The position numbers and the translations under genes are program-made. The notes under the pieces were generated by a model. It was given only the letters and a program-made list of their open reading frames with translations. It was not told the origin of the DNA and ran no database searches. Below are positions 56,606 to 64,000 of a stretch of 64,000 bases of DNA, piece by piece. Source of the DNA: Erythrocercus mccallii. Taxonomy: Eukaryota > Chordata > Aves > Passeriformes > Dicruridae. The stretch covers positions 13,347 to 77,346 of the forward strand of contig VZRG01001478.1 in assembly GCA_013397435.1 (NCBI GenBank), read 5' to 3'. The number at the start of each line of letters is the position of its first letter. Position 1 is the stretch's first letter.

Positions 56606-58863
56606 TCACTCCATCGCATCAGCCACCGCCTGCTCCACCACAGCATCAGCGCCCTGCTCCAGCACCTCGGCCCCCGCCAGCTGCTCTGCCAGGGCCTGGC
56701 CCTCCAGCCCCACCAGCTGCTGCTCGGCCCCCACGTGCATCATGCCCGGGTGCTCTCCCCTCTCTCCCAGCTCGTTGCCCGCTTTGCCCAGCTCGTTGCC
56801 CGCCTTGTGGGCAGACAGGTGTCCTGCTGCCCCTCCGGAGTGGTCGATGGCTGCCTTCTTCGGCCTCTGCGTGGCAGCCACCGCCTCAGCCAGCTTCTCC
56901 TCCGGCACCATGTTCAGGATCTTCAGGGCAAACAGGAGCTGGAACTTGGCAGTTCCTACGAAGGAGTTGGCCAGGAAGTTGGGCAGCCCGCCCATGCGAT
57001 CCTTTTGGGTGTAGAGGGGCACGCGGACCATGCCCATCACCTGCAACAGCACGGGCACAGCTCAGCAGGGGCCACGGCAGCACCAGCCCCCCCGCCCTGC
57101 ACCCCCTCTGCCCCTCACCCAGTGCCCGCCAGCCCTCGGCCCAGGCTCGCCCTGCCCCTGTGCCAGGTCCTGCCTCTCCCTCCCACACCAGCCCCTGCCC
57201 TTGCCTGCCCTCAGCCCCGCTGAGCCCCTTCACTGCCCCTTCCCAAACACCCCCAGGCCCCTGCTCTCCCTGCCCAGCCCCTCAGCCCAGCCCTGGCTCT
57301 GCTCCCCCTTCTGCCCTTTTGGAGGGATCCCGCTGCCCCAGGCCACTATGGGGAGTCCCACTTTCCCCTCCAGCTCTGCCCTGCGTGGGGACACCACAGC
57401 TGACCAACGAGTCCCCCTCAACCAGGCCACAACCCCGAGCCCGCTGCCTTTGCTCACACGGCTGCCGACACCCACGGAGCGCCCTGTGGGCGCGCGGGGA
57501 GGCCCTGCCTCTCGCGCTCTGCCCCGGCCATCAGCCGGACCTGGCTGCCCGGGAGCAGGAGGGTGCCTCCCGCACGGGAGGAACTCGGCTCACAGCGACA
57601 TCACCACACCGAGGTCACGGTCCAGTCCGGGGCACTCGGCCCGGGGCAGGGGGAAATTCCCCCGGCTGCAAACGGCCCTCGCCCACATCCTGAGGCCGAG
57701 CGGTAACACGGGGCTCATCCCTGCGTGGGTGGACACCGGGAAAAGCTGAAGCTCAAGCTTGCTACGCTCTGGAGCCTGCGGCACGACCCCGCCGCGGTTC
57801 CTAACGCCGATGCCACGGGCGGTGCAGGCACCTGCCGCCGGCAGCTCTACCTGCGGTGCATTCCCCGGCCGGGCTGGCCAGGGCAGCCCGGCAGACCCAG
57901 GAGGGAAGCGGTGCCTTCCCTGGGCTAACTGAGAGCTCGCACACCCCTCCCGGGTGTCCCCACCTCCATCCCGTGGTCTCGGGAATGCACCGCGCTGATC
58001 TCGATGGTGTGCAGCTCCTCCAGGGTGAGCTGCCTGGCGTAGAAGTGTGCCACCACGCGATGTGGCCCCTCTGTCAGGTGCGAGCACAGATAGTCAGCTT
58101 CCGTCAGGCGCACACAGCCTAAACCCAAGCCCAGCACCCGATTCAGACCGTCCTCCAGGGACCAGTAACGGCGATCCACGAACCCCCCGGGAAAGCCCAG
58201 CAGTCCGTCAAATCGCATCTGCATCTGGAATAGAGGCGCAGGGTGTTAATGGGGCACGGCGCGGCCCCCGGCGGGGGGCGAGGGGGCGTCACGGAGGCCT
58301 CCGGAGGAGCCGGAGGAGCGCGGGAGGCGTCGCGGCCGCTCCGGCGCGGCCCTACCAGCTCCGGCGCATCCAGGACCGTTCACTGACAGCAGCCCGGCCG
58401 CCGGGGCTCCCCGCCCCGGCCGGACAAGCCCGCGGGCCCGGGGGCTCCCCCCCGGGCTCGGGCCCAGCCTGATCCTACGGCCCTGCACGGGAACTACCGC
58501 GGAGCCACCGCCCCTCAGCCCGCCGCCCCCAGAGCCCGCGGCCCGACCCAGCCCAGTCCGCCCCGACCCAGCCCGAGGGCCCGCCCGCCGCCGCCCTGGT
58601 CCCAGCCCCGGCCCGGCGCGGCCTCGCCCGCCCCTCACCAGCACGGCGTAGCGCAGCGGGATGCGGCCGAACAGCATGCCCGGGTTGGGCGCGTACAGCA
58701 TGGCGTGGCACGAGTGGCTCCAGCCCGGGCCGAGCCGCATCGCCTCGTACCGCGTGAGAGGCTTCAGCTCGGGTACGCCGGGCACGCCGAGCGTGGGCAG
58801 AGGCGGCAGCGTGCCCATCGCGGGCAGCGGGCCCATGGCCGCCATCGTCCCCACGGCCGCCAT
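56606..58863 (-). CDS. NUDT16L1: NUDT16L1 / TIRR, Tudor-interacting repair regulator
   Basis: TIRR is a catalytically dead Nudix homologue that masks the Tudor domain of 53BP1 until DNA damage. Exons 58863-58639, 58224-57964 and 57040-56606 give 306 residues. The core matches human TIRR from VPELKPLTRYEAMRLGPGWS through FDGLLGFPGGFVDRRYWSLE and HLTEGPHRVVAHFYARQL to LNMVPEEKLAEAVAA. The Nudix box is degenerate (GGFVDRRYWSLEDGLNRVLG has no REUxEE core), as expected for TIRR. Lys34 corresponds to human Lys10, a 53BP1 contact. Two differences stand out: an N-terminus about 24 residues longer, with in-frame Met at 1, 7, 10 and 16, and a C-terminal tail of about 70 residues after the conserved end (human is 211 aa). 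The start at 58863 has G at -3 and +4, but Met16 is possible. MGRN1 is adjacent, as in mammals. Confidence 0.92.
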
Positions 58864-58939
58864 CGCCTCGCGCCACCGCCGCCCGCTCCGCGCACGCGCC
58901 GCGCCCACGACGCCGAGGAGGCGGGACCGCCGCCCGCCT

Positions 58940-59125
58940 GAGCCAATGGGAGCGCGCCGCGCGCCGCAGGGCCAATGGGCTCTCGGCGGCCCCCGCCAAT
59001 CCCAGCGCGAGCCAGAGGCGGGGCAGCTCGCGGGTGGTCAATGAGGGGCGGGCGTGCTGCGCGCGCCGCTCGCCTTATTAGGGCAGAGGCGCGCGCGGGG
59101 GCCGGCGGCGCGAGCGGCCAATCAC
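58940..59125. promoter_or_regulatory. NUDT16L1 promoter: four CCAAT boxes and a CArG box
   Basis: CCAAT pentamers in one orientation lie at 58943-58947, 58972-58976, 58996-59000 and 59118-59122. A perfect SRF-type CArG box, CCTTATTAGG, lies at 59073-59082. All sit in a CpG island immediately upstream of the NUDT16L1 start. No TATA box is seen. Confidence 0.6.
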
Positions 59126-59294
59126 AGCCAAGTGCGGGGGGAAGGAGGGGCGCCGAAGAGCACGTCGGGAAGGAGGCGGGGGCGGGAGGGAAGGAGCCCA
59201 CCCCCTGTTTTGGCCACGCCCCTCTGCACCAGTCCCCACCCCACCAATTTGGCCCCGCCTCCTGCGCATTAACCCCGCCCCTCAGCCCGCATGG

Positions 59295-59424
59295 NNNNNN
59301 NNNNNNNNNNNNNNNNNNNNNNNNNNNNNNNNNNNNNNNNNNNNNNNNNNNNNNNNNNNNNNNNNNNNNNNNNNNNNNNNNNNNNNNNNNNNNNNNNNNN
59401 NNNNNNNNNNNNNNNNNNNNNNNN
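59295..59424. other. assembly gap (130 N)
   Basis: Undetermined bases in the CpG-rich spacer between the NUDT16L1 promoter and the MGRN1 3' end. GC-rich sequence flanks both sides, a common cause of gaps in bird assemblies. Open frames crossing it are meaningless. Confidence 1.
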
Positions 59425-59505
59425 CCCCGCCCAGCCCGGCGCAGGCCCGGCCGGAGCTCCCGGCTCTCCCCCGGTGCACACGGACTCGCGTGGCTGCTCC
59501 ACGGG

Positions 59506-59511
59506 TTTATT
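59506..59511 (-). terminator. distal MGRN1 poly(A) signal (AATAAA on minus)
   Basis: The plus strand reads tttatt; on the minus strand AATAAA lies about 510 bases beyond the distal MGRN1 stop at 60022 and just before the assembly gap. Confidence 0.6.
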
Positions 59512-60021
59512 ACTACAAACATAGACGGGGAGGTGGGGGGGATGTGTCCCGGGACCCCCCGCAGAAGCAGAACAAGGCACACGGCGTGGGCAGCGCCGGG
59601 CTCTGCGGGAACGAGGGGCGCGGGGGTCACCCCGAGCGGGCTGGGACGGGGCTGATCTCCGTGTCCCCCCCTGCCTCGGGGTGGGCCGGGGCTGACCCCC
59701 GCACTCCCCCGCTCCCGCGGAGCCCTGCGCCCCGGCGAGGCAGGGAGGGCCACAGCTATGTACAGGGGCAGTGACAGCAAAGGGCTGTGCTCAATAAGTA
59801 CAAAATATACATCGGTAGTGTCCTTCATCTGCCGACTGGAACCCCAAACCCCCCGCCCCGGCCCCCAGAGACACCTCCCAGGTAAAAACACGACACCAGC
59901 CCCTACCCACCGCCAGGAAACATGCACGGGCTGTGCCGAAACCGCGTCGGTGCGAGGCCCCGCGCTGCGTCCCGGGGAGAGCCCGGCGGGCTCCGGCGGC
60001 ACGGGCAGGGTCCGGCCCCGC

Positions 60022-63000
60022 TCACGAGAGGCTCTGCTCGTCCTCCAGGTGCAGACGGGTCTGCTCGAAGAGAAGGGGCTGCGTGGGGCTGCCGGTGCCG
60101 CGGACGGGGAGCGTCTTGGTGAAGTCGGACGAGCCTGCGTGAGGAGAGGGAGTTCAGCCTCAGTAATGGGAGCTCTCCTGGCGTCCAAGAGCCCTGGCAG
60201 GGTGCTCAGCCATCCCTCCTACCCTGGACTGACCACCGGGGATGGGGCTGGAGCCAACCCCTCGGATCGGCTCAGTGTCACGGCTGGGACACAGGGCACT
60301 GAGGGGGGACACTATCTGCCACGGCCTGGGAGAAGCCAGCAGGGGATGGTGTTCGTGGAGCCCAGGAGGCAGCAGAGCCCACGCTCAGCAGAAGCCGGTG
60401 GGGAGGAGTTTCTGCTGCCCTGTCCAATGTCGTGGCACTCAGGGGCAGCAGGGATGCTGTGCCAGGAATGGGAAGGGACTGAGGACAGAGCCAGCAGTGC
60501 AGCCTGGCTGGTTTGCTGCCCCTCCTTCCCTGCCCCAATGGCCAGGACCAGCCCCATCCCCGCTCTCTGCCAGCATTCCCAGGAGGGCCCTGCTGCCCCA
60601 CACAACAGGGATGCATAAGAAGAACGAGAAGACATACCAGCTTACTCCTCTATACCAACAGAGCAGGAATCAGGACCCAGTGCTGCCCAAGACAGGAGGG
60701 AGGAAGGCAGACAGAGAGGGAATGAGACATTAGAGAGGTAACTCAGAACAGACTGCGACTCTACGGAAGAAAACAGGCTGCAACGACAACAGTCAGAGGT
60801 GAGGACAGCGCAGTGTCCCACGGGCGTGCTCAGAGCACAGCACACTGGGACTGTCCCCGCAGTGACAACACTGCCCCAGCCCCCAGCTGCTGGCCCGGAT
60901 GGTTCCCCTCCCTCACCCAAAAGCAGGAGCACATTTGGGAGCACACATTTGGGAGGCCTTTGTCACACAGAACCGTGCCAGGGAGTGGCTGCGGCCCAAA
61001 GAGAAGAAAGGAGGGGAAGGACAGAGACACAAGGGCGAGGGAAGAGGAGAAAGAAGGGGGCCAAGTTCCCTCTGTATAACCCCCCCTTGCCCAGCGCTCA
61101 CTCTGCGCACTGGGAGGAAGTGGCAGCCCGTGCACCAGGCAGGAGCGTTCCAGTCACACCCTAGGGCTGCAGGACACAGCTCCACAGCCCCCCGGCCCTG
61201 GAGCCACGCTGGCAGCTCCGGCCCCAACGGCGCAGCCGTTACCTGGCAGGAAGACGTCGACCGGGGGGTCACTCTCGGAGCGCGTCAGGCTCCGGCTCTC
61301 GCCGCAGCCGCCGTCCTGCAGCACGTCCTCCACCGAGGGTGGGCGGCTCCCTGGAACCAGCCGAGAGCGCGGCCCCTCAGCCCCCGGCACAGACCACAGG
61401 CGCTCACGGCCGGGGTGGGTCGAGGTCTTCCATGTGAGGAAGCTCCCCAGGCCCCCCAGCCCCACTGATGTCCCAGGAGCGCCGCTCAGACTGGCCCGGG
61501 TCACAGGGCCTAAGGGCCATCTCTTCACGTGCAGCCTCGTGGCCCAAAATGTGCCCATTACTCCTATCTCACCCCATCCTTGTCCCCTCTGGGTGCTGTC
61601 TGAGCACCAGAGACCCATCTCAAAGACCCAGAGGCCCATTCTGTGTGCCCAGGACTGTGGATGTCCCAGTGGTGTCCTCACTGGTGCAAGGCGAGCTCAT
61701 AGCATGGAAAGCTCTACTTGAGTATAGCTCAGAGCAAGGTGAGATGCTTGGCAAAGAAATCAGGGAGACCTGTGGATTTTGCTCCCTCACCTCCAAGAAA
61801 AGACCCTGGCACCGTTCCCTGGTGAAGAACAGAGCCTCAGAGATGGACTTAGGGGGCTGGACATTTCTGAGCTCATTCGTTCATTCCCCAATTGTCCCTG
61901 TCCCACCACAAGAGCACTGAACACAGAGCCGAGGTCTGGCTGCACCCACACCTACCCTGCTGCACCGATGAGGCCTCCTCCATCTCTTCCCCTGCCACGC
62001 TCTGTAAGGAGGGACAGCACAGGTTATTTCTGCAGCTGGAGGCCTTTGCTGTGCCATTCTCCTGCTCTGGCCTTCTCCAGGGAGCTGTGCCCGGGGCTAG
62101 GGCTTGTTCCAAGGCGTGAGCAGGGGGCTACCCCAGTGCTGTAGCACCACAGGCTGGGATGGAGGGGTGGGCACTGGAAGCCCACCAGCAGTGGACCCTG
62201 GAAGCTCCTAAGGCCCAGCTCCCACCCCTGCCCCAAACTCTGCTGGGCTCACCCAGGATGCTGGGGAAGGTCAGCTCTGCCATGGTTTTCCACTCCCAAA
62301 GAAGCGTTAGGAGCACGGGGAGTGGCTATATCCTTCCCCATGGAGCACTAGGGGTAAATAAAGCAGCCGAGACTCTTGGCAATGGCCCTTCAGGAGGCAC
62401 TTCCCATGTCCCAGAACGCCCCCCCAGAAGAGCTCTGGCTCAGAAGCCCCCCCAGCAGAGCACACACTTACCTCTGGAGAGCTGGTCTCCCTCAGGACCA
62501 GCTCACCCCCGCTCAGCACCGCCTGTGAGTCAGAGTCCTCGGAGAGCTTCTCCTCATCCTCCTCATGGATTGGGGATGAAGGAGACCGTAGTGTGCTGCA
62601 GCAAGAGAAACTCCATTTGCAGGGAGCTGCCAGCACCCTGGGGCCTGGAGGACTTGGGGGCAGCCCTAGCAGCTCTCATGAACAGGAGCTCAGACTGGGG
62701 AGCTGAATTCACCAGGGCCTCCGGTACCCGCCACATGGAGAACAGCAGCAGCAGGGTGGGACAGAGCCAGGTGGTGCCTAACCTCGGCACAGCAACAAGA
62801 GGCCCAGGTCACATGTGCTCCTCACATTTTCATGGCTCCCTTCCCAGGTGAAAATCCGGGCTAGAGTGCAGTGAGAAGTGCCAGAACAAACCCAGTCTGA
62901 TCTGATCTGAACAGCCTCGTATCCTCACCTAAACCCTCCATCACAGGGCCAAGAAAGGAGCCTTCGGACAAGAACTACAGGATCTCAATTCAGCACTTAG

Positions 63001-63823
63001 TGCTCTGAAATCTGGGTCACTCCCCCTTCCTTTGCTCCTGAGGAGCTCCATGGAAAGCTGAAATCCAGTAAGGTTTGGACATGAAATGTAAATTCTAAGG
63101 CTAAGTGCATTGAGAAGGAGACATTTCCATCCAAAGTCTTTAGTGTGAGGGTGATGGGAGTGGGAGGTGGTGGGAGGCCCTGGCACAGGTTGCCCAGAAA
63201 AGCTGTAGCTGCTCCATCCCTGACGTGTCCAAGGCCAGGTTGGTCAGGGCTTGGAGGGCTTGGGATAGTGGAAGATGTATGTCCACAGTGGGGGGTTGCA
63301 ATGGGATGAGCTTTATGGCCCTTTCCAACCAACTATTCTGTGATTAAATTCTCCCTGTTAAAAATCCTCTTTCTTTTGATGACAGAGGCAGCCCTTAGGA
63401 GACACAAGCTGCAACCTCAGGTTGAACACAGGGACAATGTCCCAGTTCTCTCCCTGCACAAGTACCTGCTGGCCTCCTAAATTCTGTGTTAGCTGTGCTA
63501 GCAGCGATGGGACCAGTCCGAGCCCTCTTCCGGCTCTCAGTGCGTGTGGCCACCAAGTCTCAGGGCCTGCAAGAGGAGTGAACCCCGTGCCCTGCTGACC
63601 TGTCTGGAGACTTGCTGCACTTGCCCTTTTGGTGGCCCCCCTCCAGGGCTCTGTCCATGCCCGGGAGCGGGCGGCTGGCGGGAGGCACCCCGTCCCCCAC
63701 CCCCGAGTAGCCGATCTCGTCGTACAGGGGCGCCGAGGGCATGGAGGGCGACACCGAGCGAAGGCCGTTCAGCGCTTCCAGCAGGGAGATGGGCTCGTAG
63801 CCTGGGGGGATGTTGTCAGAGCT
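60022..63823 (-). CDS. MGRN1: MGRN1, C-terminal exons (partial gene; E3 ubiquitin ligase mahogunin)
   Basis: MGRN1 is a RING E3 ligase that monoubiquitylates TSG101 and affects melanocortin signalling. Only the C-terminal part is in the window; RING and upstream exons lie beyond 64000. Exons on the minus strand: 63823-63600, 62595-62472, 62001-61956, 61350-61243, then a terminal exon at 60134-60022. The first encodes SSDNIPPGYEPISLLEALNG and SVSPSMPSAPLYDEIGYSG, which includes the PSAP late-domain motif that binds the TSG101 UEV domain. The next gives DSTLRSPSSPIHEEDEEKLS, then EEMEEASSVQQG and PPSVEDVLQD...PVDVFLP, all matching the human C-terminal half. The 61243 donor leaves one G, which can be joined to either of two terminal exons (see separate entry). 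All borders are GT-AG and phases agree. Confidence 0.9.
60642..60682 (-). CDS. MGRN1: MGRN1 alternative terminal coding exon
   Basis: A 41-base coding segment (acceptor GGGCAG before 60682, stop TAA at 60644-60642) continues the G-ending exon at 61243 as LPALGPDSCSVGIEE and stops. Human MGRN1 has an isoform ending ALGPDSCSVGI(D/E)E, so this is a conserved alternative 3' exon. The other choice, 60134-60022, gives GSSDFTKTLPVRGTGSPTQP and ends EQTRLHLEDEQSLS. Confidence 0.8.
63168..63350 (+). mobile_element. CR1 LINE 3' fragment in an MGRN1 intron
   Basis: 'gaggccctggcacaggttgc', 'ccagaaaagctgtagctgct', 'gacgtgtccaaggccaggtt' and 'tggccctttccaaccaacta' followed by 'ttctgtgatta' make a CR1 tail in plus orientation, antisense to MGRN1. 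Confidence 0.9.
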
Positions 63824-64000
63824 CTGCGGGTGACAAAGAGGGGGATGTTAGGAAAATATCACCAGGCTGGAAGCCCCCTGGCCCCCAGGCAGCCCATCCC
63901 CACAGCCACCTCTCCAGGACTCCTTGGCTCCTTCCCTGGCAACAGCCACACGTTGCCCTCAGGGCTGCAATGCTGGTGATGCTCCAGACAAGTTCCCAGA

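Noticed and set aside
58764..60188. Minus-strand open frame of over 470 codons crossing the N gap
   Set aside because: It reads through 130 undetermined bases and a CpG island, has no family similarity, and overlaps the real NUDT16L1 exon 1 and MGRN1 terminal exon in other frames.
1..64000. tRNA, rRNA, CRISPR, bacterial operon or prophage signals
   Set aside because: None seen. The window is vertebrate nuclear DNA with spliced genes, so no prokaryotic-type system was annotated.

Overview
This window is avian nuclear DNA. The evidence is the vertebrate gene content with compact, multi-exon genes, at least nine 3' fragments of CR1 LINEs (the typical bird retroelement, ending in the 'cctggaagtgt...ttccaaccca...attctatga' tail in either orientation), and a small GC-rich microchromosome-like gene set. 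Most genes match the human 16p13.3 block; INTS15 is a human 7p22 gene. I cannot name the species; a passerine is possible but unproven. There is one assembly gap of 130 N (59295-59424).

Layout. 1-6238: 5' end of CLCN7 on the minus strand; only coding exon 1 (6238-6110) is recognisable and the rest to position 1 looks like intron 1. 7360-8844: PTX4 (minus, 2 exons). 9997-15574: ECI1 (plus, 7 exons), head-to-head with PTX4 across a 0.7 kb ACAGG-rich minisatellite. 16147-19279: DNASE1L2 (minus, 8 exons). 20976-24282: DNASE1 (minus, 8 exons), a tandem paralogue with almost identical exon lengths. 27017-34320: INTS15 (plus, 6 exons). About 36000-53120 plus 3'UTR: NAA60 (plus, one non-coding and five coding exons), whose last intron has U12-type AT-AC signals. 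56606-58863: NUDT16L1/TIRR (minus, 3 exons) with a long C-terminal tail not in the human protein. 60022-63823: 3' part of MGRN1 (minus), with two alternative terminal coding exons; its 5' part lies beyond 64000.

The gene models were rebuilt by hand from exon reading frames and splice sites. In each complete gene the exon phases add up to an open frame of near-family length: ECI1 309 aa, DNASE1L2 278, DNASE1 285, INTS15 448, NAA60 242, PTX4 456, NUDT16L1 306. The genes are independent housekeeping or secreted-protein genes, not an operon-like system; the only local functional unit is the tandem secreted-nuclease pair DNASE1L2-DNASE1. The most notable points are the AT-AC intron of NAA60, the NUDT16L1 tail, the tandem DNase pair with altered actin-contact residues, the CLEAR-like elements at CLCN7, and several minisatellites at gene boundaries. 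Apart from these, large spaces (intron 1 of CLCN7, the 11 kb intron 1 of NAA60, 24.3-27.0 kb) show no further genes that I can support.
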